Notes: a model not told the origin generated them from the sequence alone. Positions 39,859-49,070 are shown, counted from the first letter of the stretch. The stretch is 64,000 nt of DNA from Dubosiella muris (GCF_004793885.1 NZ_SRYG01000013.1:1-64000); one strand, 5' to 3'. A program made the numbers and translations.

Positions 39859-40737
39859 CTATATGATGCCGACTTTCAAAAAGTCCTCGTTTCCTTCGAG
39901 CAGTTTGTCGATGACTTCGCCAATCCCGTTTTCGTCGTTGGTTTTCGTCACGACATTGGCCGCCGCTTTGGCGGTATCCATCGCGTTGCCCATCGCCACG
40001 CCGATGCCCGCTTTCGCCAGCATTTCCACATCGTTTTCCGCGTCCCCGAACGCCATGACGTTTTCCATCGTATAGCCTAGCTTGCGGGCGATCTTGTCAA
40101 GCGCCGACGCCTTGGAAACGCCTTTCGGCATGATTTCCAGCCATTCCGGCCCCACAAGCAGCACGTCGTAGTCCTTCAGGTCCGCCTTGAGATTGTCGAG
40201 GTTTTTATCGAAAAACGACGCCGAATGCACGAGGCACACTTTGTTGATGTCCTGCGTCAAGGTAATGTCTTTGTATGGCAAGTCGATAAAGTTGCGGTGG
40301 CTCGCCCCCGCTTTCAGCCCGTAGTCGGCCGGCTCGCCGCGCACGATGGTTTTCACCGTTTTTTTAATTCGTCCCAGCCGGGAAATGTAGCTGTAAAAAT
40401 CGTACCCGCAGCAAAAGATGCCTTCCACATTGTACTTCCGGCACACTTCCTGGATCTTCAATCCGTCTTCCGGCAGCAGAACATCGTCCAAATCGTATTC
40501 TTTTTTTTCAAAATCATACAAGATCTGCCCGTTGACGAGCGCGAGAAAATGCGGACCGTGTTCCAGCCCGAGCGGCTCGTAAACAAACCGGCAGCCGTTT
40601 TTATCGCGTCCGGAAGCAATCACGATGTGCATGCCCGCCTGTTTGGCTTTTTCAATCGCCGCCAGCGTTCGCGGGTCGATCGTCTTTTGCGAAGTAAGCA
40701 GCGTGCCGTCTAAATCAAAAGCAAGAATATTGATCAT
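39859..40737 (-). CDS. Cof-type HAD hydrolase
   Basis: 292 aa from ATG 40737. HAD motif I FDLDGTLLTS (residues about 6-15), motif II SGRD, Lys in MPKGVSKASAL (motif III) and GDAENDVEML (motif IV), with a C2B cap domain of the Cof type. It is a sugar-phosphate or FMN-type phosphatase by family; the exact substrate is unknown. It is 13 bp from the Eis-like gene and probably cotranscribed with it. Confidence 0.9.
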   Translation of the reverse strand: MINILAFDLDGTLLTSQKTIDPRTLAAIEKAKQAGMHIVIASGRDKNGCRFVYEPLGLEHGPHFLALVNGQILYDFEKKEYDLDDVLLPEDGLKIQEVCRKYNVEGIFCCGYDFYSYISRLGRIKKTVKTIVRGEPADYGLKAGASHRNFIDLPYKDITLTQDINKVCLVHSASFFDKNLDNLKADLKDYDVLLVGPEWLEIMPKGVSKASALDKIARKLGYTMENVMAFGDAENDVEMLAKAGIGVAMGNAMDTAKAAANVVTKTNDENGIGEVIDKLLEGNEDFLKVGII

Positions 40738-40790
40738 AGTTGTTTTTTTCCTTCTTCTTCCTGTTGTCCATTTCATTATACCGCATTGCC

Positions 40791-40814
40791 AAAAAAAAGC
40801 GCCCGGAATCGGGC
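40791..40814 (-). terminator. Terminator of the glxK-lipoprotein-asparaginase operon
   Basis: GCCCG-ATTC-CGGGC (40814-40801) followed by GCTTTTTTTT. Confidence 0.9.
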
Positions 40815-40830
40815 TTCTTCTTTGTCGTCC

Positions 40831-41799
40831 TCAATACGTTTCAAACGCTTTGCGCAAGCGTTCCTCGTCGCAGCCGGCCGCCAGGCCGACCATGAGCAGG
40901 ATCCGCGCCTTGTGCGGCGAAAGCCGGTATGCCGGAATCGTTTTTCGCAGCGGGTCGAACACGTCCGAGTCAAACACCGCGCCCTCCAAAATCCGGGAGG
41001 CGCGCACGACGACGCACGACGTCTCGTTCGTTTCCAAAACGCGGCGGATCGAATCGGGATAATTGCCCGAGCCGCTTCCCGCCAGCACGACCCCGTCGTT
41101 GTGCGCGAGCATCCACTCCAACAGTTTCGGGTCGCAGTCCGCGTGCACATAGTAAATGGACACCTTGGGCAGCGTGTCGTACTCCAGCGTGGAAAACTCG
41201 CTTTGATACGTGTGCATCCGGTACGGCATGTTCTGCAAGTACACTTTCTCGTCCCGCATATAGCCCAGCGTTCCAAACTCGCCCATTTTGAAGGCGTCGG
41301 TTTTGATGCTGTTGGTTTTCGTGATATCCCGCCCCGAATAAATCGTGTCCGAGAACACCGCCAGCACGCCGGCGTCGCTCGCTTGCGGATGGGTCGCCAG
41401 CGCCACCGCTTCGTACAAATTCATCGGCCCGTCCGCGCTGGTGGCCGTCGCCGGACGCATGGCGCCCGTCATCACGACCGGTTTACGAATGTCCAGCGTC
41501 AGGTTCAGGAAATACGCCGTTTCCTCGAACGAATCCGTTCCATGCGTGATGACGATACCGTCGATGGAGTCGTCATGGCCAAGCGCGTAGCACAAATTCC
41601 GCAGCTCGACCCAGTCCCGGGCGGTGATGTCGTTGGAGTCTTTTTGGTACAGGGAAATCAAATGCAGCCTGGCCAGCTCGTTGATTCGCGGAATGCTGGC
41701 GATGATCGAATCCACGTCGATTTCCCCCGCCTTGTAGGCCGAGGCGCTGCCTTGACCCGCAATCGTGCCGCCGGTGGCGATAATCGCGATTGTCTTCAT
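40831..41799 (-). CDS. ansB: L-asparaginase
   Basis: 322 aa, ATG three bases after the lipoprotein stop, with GGAAG as SD. Both asparaginase signatures are complete: ATGGTIAG with nucleophile Thr12 and ITHGTDSFEETAY with Thr-Asp about 88-89; a Lys-containing active-site segment follows. It resembles the type II enzymes in sequence but has no signal peptide, so it is probably cytoplasmic. Converts asparagine to aspartate plus ammonia. Confidence 0.93.
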   Translation of the reverse strand: MKTIAIIATGGTIAGQGSASAYKAGEIDVDSIIASIPRINELARLHLISLYQKDSNDITARDWVELRNLCYALGHDDSIDGIVITHGTDSFEETAYFLNLTLDIRKPVVMTGAMRPATATSADGPMNLYEAVALATHPQASDAGVLAVFSDTIYSGRDITKTNSIKTDAFKMGEFGTLGYMRDEKVYLQNMPYRMHTYQSEFSTLEYDTLPKVSIYYVHADCDPKLLEWMLAHNDGVVLAGSGSGNYPDSIRRVLETNETSCVVVRASRILEGAVFDSDVFDPLRKTIPAYRLSPHKARILLMVGLAAGCDEERLRKAFETY

Positions 41800-41802
41800 A
41801 GG

Positions 41803-42315
41803 CTAGGCTTCCAAATAATCCCAGACGCCGGTTGTTTCCGCGCTGTCCCAGTCGATGGACGAATCGACATCCCACAAGCTCATCGTCTGGTTTTGCGGAT
41901 CGTAGCCGATGGCCGCCTGCTTCACCTCGCCCTTCTCGATCGTGTAAATCGTCGGGGTGTATAAAAAATAAGGAAACAGGGCGAGAAACTGCTTGCCATC
42001 CTCGTTTTCCGACACAAGCGTCAAGTCGTCTTCCTTTTCGCGCTTGAAATCAAAATCCGTCACATCCAGCACGTACACGGTTCCGTCGTGGTCCTTTTTC
42101 GTTTCGTCCACATAGTCGTTGAGTTCCTGGCAAAACGGACAGTTGTCCCGCTCCACCAGCAGCTTGAACGATTCCTTTTTTTCGATTTTCTCGTTCAATT
42201 CCGCCATCGTGACCGGCTCTTCCCGAAAATCCTTTTTGGCCGCGCAAGCCGTCAGCGCGAAACCGAGCACGAGCACAAGCGCTCCCGCCACGATTTTTTG
42301 TATTTTTTTATTCAT
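41803..42315 (-). CDS. Thioredoxin-fold lipoprotein
   Basis: 170 aa. Lipobox LTAC (Cys about 24) after a hydrophobic signal, so it is membrane-anchored outside. The CPFC motif (about residue 60) after VERDN is a thioredoxin-like active site, and YTPTIYTI contains the cis-Pro of the fold. Possibly a surface disulfide reductase or bacteriocin-transport-accessory-like protein. It overlaps glxK by 8 bp and is three bases from asparaginase. Confidence 0.82.
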   Translation of the reverse strand: MNKKIQKIVAGALVLVLGFALTACAAKKDFREEPVTMAELNEKIEKKESFKLLVERDNCPFCQELNDYVDETKKDHDGTVYVLDVTDFDFKREKEDDLTLVSENEDGKQFLALFPYFLYTPTIYTIEKGEVKQAAIGYDPQNQTMSLWDVDSSIDWDSAETTGVWDYLEA

Positions 42316-43453
42316 CTTTGATCTCCTCGATTCCTCTAATGAGTTTTCCCACTGAAAACGCGAGCGCCTCCAGCTTTTCCTTTCCGCACGACAGCGCGGT
42401 CTGAAAGTCCATGGCCCGGTCCGCCGTCGAAAAAATGCCGATAACGCCTTCCTTGTAAAGGGGCTCGTAGCCCGCGCCCAGCGCGCCGCTCAAGCACACC
42501 ACGGGCACGTGGCGGCGCGAAGCGACCTTCGCGATGCCGTACGGCACTTTTCCATACAAGGTTTGGGCGTCGGTCTGCCCTTCGCCGGTGAAAACGAGGT
42601 CGGCCTTGTCGAGCGCCTCCGGAAAGCGGGCGTAGTCCATGCACACCTCGATGCCGGGACGCATCGAGGCCCGGAACACGCCCAAAAGCACTCCACCGAT
42701 GCCGCCGGCCGCGCCCGAGCCTTCAAACGCGTCCATGTCGACGTGAAACGTCTGGTCGATTTTTTGATTGTAGTGGGCCATGGCGGTATCGAGCCGCTTC
42801 ATTTGCGAAGGGAAAATGCCCTTTTGTCGCCCAAACGTGTACGTCGCCCCGTTTTTTCCGAGCAGCCGGTTTTTCACGTCGCACGCCACGATCAGCTCGA
42901 CGTCGCGATCAAACGAAAATCCCCGTTTGTCAATAAAGGCGATGCGTTCCAGATTGTAGGCGTTGGGCGCCAGCAGCTGGCGCTGGGCATCGTAAAATTT
43001 GGCGCCAAACGCCTTCAGGATCCCCATTCCGCCGTCGTTGCTTCCCGAGCCACCCAAACCGATGATCATCTTCCGGCACTTACGCCGCAAGGCGTCCTTC
43101 ATGAGCAGCCCGACGCCAAACGACGACGCGGCCAGCGGATTGCGGTCCGCGCGCTCGTACAAGTTGAGCCCGATGCAGCTGGCGACATCCAGAACGGCGA
43201 GTTTTTGCTCCTCGTTCCAGGCGTAGCGGGCTTTGATGCGCCGTCCGAGCAAATCCACGGTTTCGACTTCCACCATTTTGCCGCGGATGTAGCCGCACAG
43301 GACTTGCGCGAAGCCTTCCCCGCCGTCCGCCATCGGATACGTTTCGACGCGCCACTTTGGATTGGCGGTCCGCAATCCTTTTTTCATACATTCGCATGCC
43401 TGCTCGCTTGACATACATCCTTTGAATGAGTCGCAGGCGATTAAAATATTCAT
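42308..43453 (-). CDS. glxK: Glycerate kinase, GlxK/GarK family
   Basis: 381 aa. The N-terminal DSFKGCMSS (residue about 8), PMADGGEGF (about 40), GLGGSGSNDGGMG (about 135) and the C-terminal FTGEGQTDAQT stretch are the family hallmarks. Phosphorylates glycerate to 2- or 3-phosphoglycerate. SD is weak (GGAG 14 bases upstream). First gene of a three-gene unit with a lipoprotein and asparaginase; the functional link among them is not clear. Confidence 0.94.
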   Translation of the reverse strand: MNILIACDSFKGCMSSEQACECMKKGLRTANPKWRVETYPMADGGEGFAQVLCGYIRGKMVEVETVDLLGRRIKARYAWNEEQKLAVLDVASCIGLNLYERADRNPLAASSFGVGLLMKDALRRKCRKMIIGLGGSGSNDGGMGILKAFGAKFYDAQRQLLAPNAYNLERIAFIDKRGFSFDRDVELIVACDVKNRLLGKNGATYTFGRQKGIFPSQMKRLDTAMAHYNQKIDQTFHVDMDAFEGSGAAGGIGGVLLGVFRASMRPGIEVCMDYARFPEALDKADLVFTGEGQTDAQTLYGKVPYGIAKVASRRHVPVVCLSGALGAGYEPLYKEGVIGIFSTADRAMDFQTALSCGKEKLEALAFSVGKLIRGIEEIKDE

Positions 43454-43549
43454 AGTTCTATTTTACTTCTCCGCTTCGGGAAATCAATCGTAAGTTCGCA
43501 TGTTGGCCATCCTTTTCCACATTCGTTTCCTCCCTGGCGATTTTTCCCG

Positions 43550-43578
43550 TTGGAATCACAGGGACAATGATTTATAAT
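43550..43578 (+). promoter_or_regulatory. Sigma-A promoter of coaBC-coaX
   Basis: TTGGAA (43550-43555), 17-bp spacer, TATAAT (43573-43578). Confidence 0.8.
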
Positions 43579-43633
43579 GGAAAAAATAAAAGAAAGGAAC
43601 ACACATCGTTTTGATGTCTGGAAGCAATATACT

Positions 43634-44830
43634 ATGGATAAAAAACATATCGTGATCGCGGTGACCGGCGGGATCGCGGCGTACAAGGCGTGCGATTTAG
43701 TGAGCCGGCTGACGAAAAAAAACTATGAAATCAAAGTCGTCCTCAGCGCGCACGCGATGGAATTCGTGAATCCAATCACGTTCGAGGCGCTTTCCCATCA
43801 CAAATGCGAAACCTCGCTGTTCGACAAGACGAACGAGGATCCGATCGCCCACATCACCCTGGCCAAGTGGGCGGACGCGTTCGTCATCGTTCCGGCGACC
43901 GCGAACATCCTCGCCAAAGTCGTGTATGGCATAGCGGACGACCTCGTTTCCACGACCGCGTTGGCGTGCCACACGAAAAAAATGATTTGTCCGGCCATGA
44001 ACGTGCATATGTACGAAAACGAGGTTACCCGGCAAAACCTGAAAAGAGCCAGAGAGCTGGGCTGGCACATCGTGGAGCCGGAAGAAGGCATGCTCGCCTG
44101 CCAGGATGTCGGCAAAGGAAAGCTCGCCTCGGTCGACTCGATCGCGGAGGCGATCGACCAGTTGTTCGCTCCCCGGATTTTGGAAGGAAAACGAGTTCTG
44201 GTGAGCGCGGGACCGACGCAGGAGGCGCTGGATCCGGTGCGCTTTATTTCCAACCACTCGTCCGGAAAGCAAGGTTTCGCGATCGCGAAAAAGGCGCGCG
44301 ATTTGGGCGCGCGGGTCACGCTCGTGCACGGGCCGGTCGATTTGGCGGCACCCGAGGGCGTCGACACCGTACCGGTGCGCAGCGCGCAGGACATGTTGGA
44401 AGCGATACAAGCCCGCCACGCCGATCAGGACTATATCATTATGGCGGCGGCGGTATCGGATTATCGTCCAAAACGCGTCCATGAGCAGAAAATGAAGAAA
44501 AAGGACGATGAAATGGCGGTCGAGCTTGTGAAAAACCCGGATATTCTCGCCTGGCTTGGCGACCACAAGCCAAAAGGGCAGATTCTTTGCGGTTTCGCGA
44601 TGGAAACGGAAAACCTGGAACAAAACGCGAAGGAAAAGCTGGCGAAAAAACACTGCGACCTCCTGGTGGCCAACAACTTGTTTACCAAAGGAGCCGGCTT
44701 CCAGACTTCGACCAACGTCGTCACGATCTTCTTTCCGGACGACAAAGTCGAGCTTGGCACGCTGACGAAGGAGGAAGTGGGCGAAACCATTTTGAAAACG
44801 ATGAAAACACTGGAGGAAAACGCATGCTAG
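43634..44830 (+). CDS. coaBC: Bifunctional phosphopantothenoylcysteine decarboxylase/phosphopantothenate-cysteine ligase
   Basis: 398 aa. Start ATG 43634 (MDKKHIVIAVTGGIAAYKA), because the earlier in-frame ATG at 43577 lies within the -10 box. CoaC domain (1-180): FMN-binding TGGIAAYK, PAMNVHMYENEVT with active-site Asn, and Cys in MLACQDVGKG. CoaB domain (185-398): VSAGPTQEALDPVRFISNHSSG and AAAVSDYRP. Steps 2-3 of CoA synthesis. SD is weak (GGAAG). It overlaps coaX by 7 bp. Confidence 0.95.
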   Translation: MDKKHIVIAVTGGIAAYKACDLVSRLTKKNYEIKVVLSAHAMEFVNPITFEALSHHKCETSLFDKTNEDPIAHITLAKWADAFVIVPATANILAKVVYGIADDLVSTTALACHTKKMICPAMNVHMYENEVTRQNLKRARELGWHIVEPEEGMLACQDVGKGKLASVDSIAEAIDQLFAPRILEGKRVLVSAGPTQEALDPVRFISNHSSGKQGFAIAKKARDLGARVTLVHGPVDLAAPEGVDTVPVRSAQDMLEAIQARHADQDYIIMAAAVSDYRPKRVHEQKMKKKDDEMAVELVKNPDILAWLGDHKPKGQILCGFAMETENLEQNAKEKLAKKHCDLLVANNLFTKGAGFQTSTNVVTIFFPDDKVELGTLTKEEVGETILKTMKTLEENAC

Positions 44831-45612
44831 TAGCCATCGACGTAGGAAATACGAACATCACGATCGGCGTCTTCAAACACGACGATCTGATTGCCAATTA
44901 TCGGCTGACGACCAAGATTCGCCGGACTTCCGACGAGTACGGTTCCAGTCTTGTCAACTTTTTGACCGCGGCGGGCATCGACCTTGACGACGTGCACAAC
45001 GTCATCGTTTCCAGCGTCGTCCCCAAGATCATGCACTCCTTTCGCAACGGCATCATCAAGTTTCTCGACATCGACCCGATCATTGTCGGCCCGGGTATCA
45101 AAACGGGCATCAGCGTCCAGCTTGAAAACCCGAAAAGCGTCGGCGCGGACCGGATCGCCGATTGCGCGGGCGCGTACCACGAGTATGGCGGACCGGTGCT
45201 GGTCGTCGATTTTGGCACGGCCACGACGTACGACTACGTCACGAAGGAAGGTCACTTTAAAGCGGGCGCGATTGGCGTAGGCATCGAGTCGGGCGCCAAC
45301 GCCTTGTGGGGTCAGACGGCGCAGCTGCCGGAAGTGGAAATCAAACGGCCGGACACGATTTTAGCCAAAAACACGCAGGCAGAAATGCAGGCCGGCATCT
45401 TCTACCAGTTTCTGGGCGGCTTCGAATTGACCGTGAAGCAGTTCAAAAAGGAATTGAAGGAGGATTTCAAGGTCATCGCGACCGGCGGTTTGGGGCGCGT
45501 GATTTGCGACCACACCGACTTGATCGACGTGTACGATCCAAACTTGATTTTTAAAGGTCTGAAGCTCATTTACGAAAAAAACAAGGATGTCAAATCCGCT
45601 CCAAAAGAATAG
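44824..45612 (+). CDS. coaX: Type III pantothenate kinase
   Basis: 262 aa from ATG 44824, in the last codons of coaBC, SD GAGGAAA. ASKHA-fold phosphate loop DVGNTNITIG (residues about 6-15), GADRIADCAGA and DFGTATTYDYV, with GGLGR near the C-terminus. Catalyses the first CoA step and is characteristically not CoA-inhibited. Coupled with coaBC this gives three of the CoA steps in one operon. Confidence 0.95.
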   Translation: MLVAIDVGNTNITIGVFKHDDLIANYRLTTKIRRTSDEYGSSLVNFLTAAGIDLDDVHNVIVSSVVPKIMHSFRNGIIKFLDIDPIIVGPGIKTGISVQLENPKSVGADRIADCAGAYHEYGGPVLVVDFGTATTYDYVTKEGHFKAGAIGVGIESGANALWGQTAQLPEVEIKRPDTILAKNTQAEMQAGIFYQFLGGFELTVKQFKKELKEDFKVIATGGLGRVICDHTDLIDVYDPNLIFKGLKLIYEKNKDVKSAPKE

Positions 45613-45615
45613 GCA

Positions 45616-45639
45616 AAGCGCGTCACGGGCGCGCTTTTT
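45616..45639 (+). terminator. Terminator of coaBC-coaX
   Basis: AAGCGCG (45616-45622) and CGCGCTT (45630-45636), then TTTT. Confidence 0.85.
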
Positions 45640-45660
45640 ATGTGGCTTAACCGGGTCGAA

Positions 45661-45703
45661 AATTTGTATACTTGCGCGTAGTCTACTCGTAAGGATACAA
45701 ATT
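45661..45703. repeat. 43-bp near-perfect palindrome
   Basis: AATTTGTATACTTGCG (45661-45676) and CGTAAGGATACAAATT (45688-45703) pair with two mismatched positions. The 11-bp centre contains GTAG-T-CTAC, so symmetry runs through the middle. No T-run follows. It sits between the coaX terminator and the panE-like gene's terminator, with no gene of its own. Confidence 0.7.
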
Positions 45704-45807
45704 CCTTTCACGCAGGGATCCTACAATCAAAAAGGCGATTTCACATTTTCTCTCTTCTCGGGAGGCAATCGAAAAATCAATAAAACCTTATTTCCGCATT
45801 TTAGAAC

Positions 45808-45830
45808 AAAAAAAGGCGAAGATATTCGCC
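45808..45830 (-). terminator. Terminator of the panE-like gene
   Basis: GGCGAA-TATC-TTCGCC (45830-45815), then TTTTTTT on the minus strand. Confidence 0.92.
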
Positions 45831-45833
45831 ATT

Positions 45834-46739
45834 TTACCGTTTCTCGATCTCCTTGATTTTTCCATACAGCATCGTGTTGACCGGGGCTGGAACGCCCGCT
45901 TTTTTCGCGATGTCCATGATCGTTTTCGCGAACAAGTCGACTTCCGTCTTCCGTCCGGCCAGCACATCCTGCGCCATGCTTGGCATCGAATCCGGATCGA
46001 GGCGCGCGATCGCGTCCTCCCAGCTTTCGATTTCCGCATCCGAAATGCGAACGCCTTGCGTCGCGAGCACATCCCGCGTTTCCTTCATCGTGTCGACAAA
46101 AAGCCGATGGAGCTCTGGATCCCACATCACGTTTCCATACGTCGCGCGATGGATGGCGCACACCTGGTTGATGCCGCAATTCAGCATAAGCTTGGAATAC
46201 TGGTCGTGGACGATATCGTTCGAGGCGACATACGGAAACCGGATTCGTTCAAAAAAATCCACCAGCGCTTCAAACGCCTCTTTCTGGCTCTTTTGCTCCA
46301 TGCCGATCACGAGCTCGCCCGTGCTGGAATACGTCAGCTCGCCATCGTGGTAGCGGGCGTCCATTTTCTGGGAGATGGCGCGAATGACCGGCTGCGAAAA
46401 CGCGCGCATGAGCGTTTCGTCGCTTTCGATGCCGTTCAGACAGGAAACCAAAATCGTGTCCGGCTTCAAAAACGGTTTGATTTGCTCCATCGCGTCCGCG
46501 AAACCCGAAGCTTTCGTGGCGATCAATACGAGATCGACCGGATACGCGTCGGCCGGACTGACATACCGCACCGTCGTTTTCACGCCGTTGACGACGTAAT
46601 CGTTTTGCTGGTAGCGCGCCTTCCGGTCTTCATCGCACAAAAACGCGAACCGGTCGCCAATCTTTTCCTCGATAAGCGTGCCAAACAACCCGCCGACCGC
46701 GCCCCGGCCAACGACGAGCACCTTTTGAATCGCGTCCAT
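45834..46739 (-). CDS. panE: Ketopantoate reductase family protein (ApbA/PanE)
   Basis: 301 aa; its ATG follows the upstream stop by one base (TGA-C-ATG), SD AAGGGG. N-terminal NADPH-binding Rossmann loop VVGRGAVGG (residues 9-17), then ATKASG and NGIESDE, and the C-terminal helical domain with KLMLNCGINQ (catalytic Lys about 185, Asn about 189). Makes pantoate for CoA synthesis if the assignment is right; ApbA paralogues with other substrates exist. It faces coaBC-coaX convergently. Confidence 0.82.
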   Translation of the reverse strand: MDAIQKVLVVGRGAVGGLFGTLIEEKIGDRFAFLCDEDRKARYQQNDYVVNGVKTTVRYVSPADAYPVDLVLIATKASGFADAMEQIKPFLKPDTILVSCLNGIESDETLMRAFSQPVIRAISQKMDARYHDGELTYSSTGELVIGMEQKSQKEAFEALVDFFERIRFPYVASNDIVHDQYSKLMLNCGINQVCAIHRATYGNVMWDPELHRLFVDTMKETRDVLATQGVRISDAEIESWEDAIARLDPDSMPSMAQDVLAGRKTEVDLFAKTIMDIAKKAGVPAPVNTMLYGKIKEIEKR

Positions 46740-46740
46740 G

Positions 46741-47328
46741 TCAGTCCCCTTCCGGGCGGTTTGGATTCACGATCCGCTCGAGAACGAACCGTCCATCCTC
46801 GAACGTGTACTCGAGCACGCAGCAATTATAAAACCGTTCCGTCTTTTTCACCTTGGCGTCCTCTTCCCACTGCCGGTAAAAGTTGGCGATCGCCCCTCCA
46901 TGCGAAACCACGAGCACGCTTTCGTGTCCCTCCTGTTCCATCAAACGGGTCAGAGTCTCGTTCATGCGCTTTCCAACCTGGGCGCGCGTCTCCCCGCCGC
47001 CATATACCGCAAAAAACGTGTCGTATGCCTCCAACGGCGGATTGAGCGCTTCGCTTTCCCCGTCAAACTTGCCAAAATTCATTTCCTTCAATCCTTTGAG
47101 CCGGACGTACGGCAGCGACGTCACGAGCTCGAGCGTGTCGCTGGCGCGCTCCGAAGTCGAGCACGCCGCGTCGGTAAAGACGATGCCGTTTTCGTCAAAC
47201 CACGCTTTCGCCTTCAACGCCTGCGCCTTTCCTAGCTCTGTCAAAGGCGAATCGGTCCAGCCCTGGATCTTTTTCTTCTCGTTGAACATCGTCTCGCCAT
47301 GCCGCATCAAATACAGTTTTTTCCTCAT
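46741..47328 (-). CDS. Histidine phosphatase family protein, copy 1
   Basis: 195 aa from ATG 47328, overlapping the upstream stop (ATGA). The catalytic RHG is in YLMRHGET (His about 9), with the second His in VVSHGGAIAN (about 150). This is a phosphoglycerate-mutase-like phosphatase without an assignable substrate. It shares about the same layout as the gene just upstream (IQGWTDSPLTELGKAQA), so the two arose by duplication. SD AAGGAG lies within the upstream gene. Confidence 0.88.
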   Translation of the reverse strand: MRKKLYLMRHGETMFNEKKKIQGWTDSPLTELGKAQALKAKAWFDENGIVFTDAACSTSERASDTLELVTSLPYVRLKGLKEMNFGKFDGESEALNPPLEAYDTFFAVYGGGETRAQVGKRMNETLTRLMEQEGHESVLVVSHGGAIANFYRQWEEDAKVKKTERFYNCCVLEYTFEDGRFVLERIVNPNRPEGD

Positions 47329-47918
47329 AAAACAAATTTCTCCTTTTCCGTTTGCACGAACCGGACCAGCTTCATATCGTAACCGTCGATTTCGTATTCG
47401 AGAATGCAGCCGTTGCGAAAATCGCGCGGATCCTCGATCGTCTTGTCCCTTGGCAAAGAGCGGAACAAGCCCGAAACCGGAATGCCGTGGCTCACGCACA
47501 ACACGCACTCATGATCGGGCTGGGCCATGATTTGCACGATCGTTTTGTACGCGCGCACGATCGCCTCTTCCATCGTCTCGCCGCCGACTGTCTTGAAATA
47601 CGTCGCCATGTCGCCCGATGGAATGTCGGCGTGGAAAGCGCCATCGTACCGGCCAAAGCTCATTTCCCGCAAGCCGGCCGTCGTGAACCGGGGAATATCG
47701 TATCCGGCGGTGATGAGGCACATCGTGTCGATCGCGCGCTGCAAATCGGACGCGTAGGCGTGGTCGAAACGAATGCCGTGTTCGTCAAAATACGCCCGGA
47801 CCTTACGCGCCTGCGCCTTTCCCTTTTCGGTCAGAGGCGAGTCGCTCCATCCCTGGCATCGCTTTTGCACGTTGAATTCGGTTTGTCCGTGACGGACAAC
47901 ATACACTTTCTTTTTCAT
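47325..47918 (-). CDS. Histidine phosphatase family protein, copy 2, probable leaderless start
   Basis: 197 aa. RHG motif in YVVRHGQTEFN (His about 9) and second His in CVSHGIPVSG (about 150); QGWSDSPLTEKGKAQA matches copy 1. The region before ATG 47918 has no SD. Instead TATAAT (47930-47925) lies six bases upstream, so the mRNA would begin at or next to the A of the start codon. First gene of a three-gene unit with copy 1 and panE. Confidence 0.87.
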   Translation of the reverse strand: MKKKVYVVRHGQTEFNVQKRCQGWSDSPLTEKGKAQARKVRAYFDEHGIRFDHAYASDLQRAIDTMCLITAGYDIPRFTTAGLREMSFGRYDGAFHADIPSGDMATYFKTVGGETMEEAIVRAYKTIVQIMAQPDHECVLCVSHGIPVSGLFRSLPRDKTIEDPRDFRNGCILEYEIDGYDMKLVRFVQTEKEKFVL

Positions 47919-47924
47919 AATTTT

Positions 47925-47930
47925 ATTATA
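47925..47930 (-). promoter_or_regulatory. -10 box directly before the start codon
   Basis: TATAAT, then AAAATT, then ATG. The -35 is poor (CTGAAA with a 17-bp spacer). Confidence 0.5.
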
Positions 47931-48029
47931 AAGAAAAAGAAAAAAATTTTCAGAAAAACATTGCTTGATGCGAACTCCAAGGAATATGATGAAAATACCA
48001 AAAATATGATAAGGAGAAAGGTTGAACTT

Positions 48030-48929
48030 ATGGAAAAATCAAAAGTGTATTTCACCAAAGACACCGGTTCGAAAAGCCTTGTCCGCCTGTACGAGGCGCT
48101 GGGCAAGGAGCTGACAGGCAACGTGGCCGTCAAGCTGCATTCGGGCGAAAAAGGCAATCAAAACTTTTTGCGGCCTGAATTTGTGAAGCCCATCATCGAC
48201 AAAGTGAACGGAACCGTTGTCGAATGCAATACGGCATACGGGCACGACATGGGCGGGCACCGCTTCAACACGGAAAGCCACCGCCGGGTTCTCAAAGAGC
48301 ATGGCTGGACGGAAAACTTCGATGTCGACATTCTCGACGCCGAGGGACCGGACCTCGTTCTCGACGTGACAAACGGCAAGATCCTCAAGGAGAACTATGT
48401 CGGCAAGGACATCGACAAATATGGATCCCTGCTCGTTCTTTCCCACTTTAAAGGGCACCCGATGGGTGGTTTTGGCGGCGCGCTCAAACAGCTCTCGATC
48501 GGTGTCGCCTCCTCGGATGGAAAATGCTGGATCCATTCGACCGGCAAATCCAAAGACATGAAAGACTGCTGGGAAATCCCGATCGAGCACGACGAGTTTC
48601 TGGAAGCCATGGCGGACGCGGCGCAAACCGTCCACAACTACTTCAAAGACCATGTCGTCTATATCAACGCCCTTGTCAATTTGTCGGTAGACTGCGACTG
48701 CTGCCACGTGGCGGAAGATCCTTGCATGAAAGACATCGGAATCATGATTTCGACCGATCCGGTCGCCATCGACCAGGCGTGCCTGGACATGGTGTACAAT
48801 TCGACCGATCCGGGACGCGACCATCTTGTGGAGCGCATCGAATCCAGAAACGGACGCCACACGGTGGACGCGGCGGCCGCGCTCGGCTTTGGAACGAAGG
48901 AGTACGAGCTGATCGACATCGACAAGTAA
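48030..48929 (+). CDS. DUF362-family protein with Cys cluster
   Basis: 299 aa from ATG 48030; AAGGAG lies 13 bases upstream, a little far. VAVKLHSGEKGNQNFLRPEF and ILSDF-like central parts match DUF362. Near residue 215, CDCCHVAEDPC holds four Cys and a His, enough for an iron-sulfur site, although canonical 2x[4Fe-4S] ferredoxin motifs are absent. Related proteins are often annotated as iron-sulfur proteins without known role. Monocistronic. Confidence 0.82.
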   Translation: MEKSKVYFTKDTGSKSLVRLYEALGKELTGNVAVKLHSGEKGNQNFLRPEFVKPIIDKVNGTVVECNTAYGHDMGGHRFNTESHRRVLKEHGWTENFDVDILDAEGPDLVLDVTNGKILKENYVGKDIDKYGSLLVLSHFKGHPMGGFGGALKQLSIGVASSDGKCWIHSTGKSKDMKDCWEIPIEHDEFLEAMADAAQTVHNYFKDHVVYINALVNLSVDCDCCHVAEDPCMKDIGIMISTDPVAIDQACLDMVYNSTDPGRDHLVERIESRNGRHTVDAAAALGFGTKEYELIDIDK

Positions 48930-48940
48930 AAGCTTCCCTG

Positions 48941-48964
48941 ACGCCAACCGGCGTCTTTTCTTTT
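48941..48964 (+). terminator. Terminator of the DUF362 gene
   Basis: ACGCC-AACC-GGCGT followed by CTTTTCTTTT. Confidence 0.8.
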
Positions 48965-49042
48965 GATTGCGCTTTCAATTTTCAGGATAAATAAAGTAAA
49001 CGCTTACTTTTATATTGTTGAATCTTTTTTATGTATTTCCCT

Positions 49043-49070
49043 TTGACATTTCAAAAAAAAGGACTATATT
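49043..49070 (+). promoter_or_regulatory. Strong sigma-A promoter of the 58-aa gene
   Basis: TTGACA (49043-49048), 16-bp spacer, TATATT (49065-49070). Confidence 0.8.
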
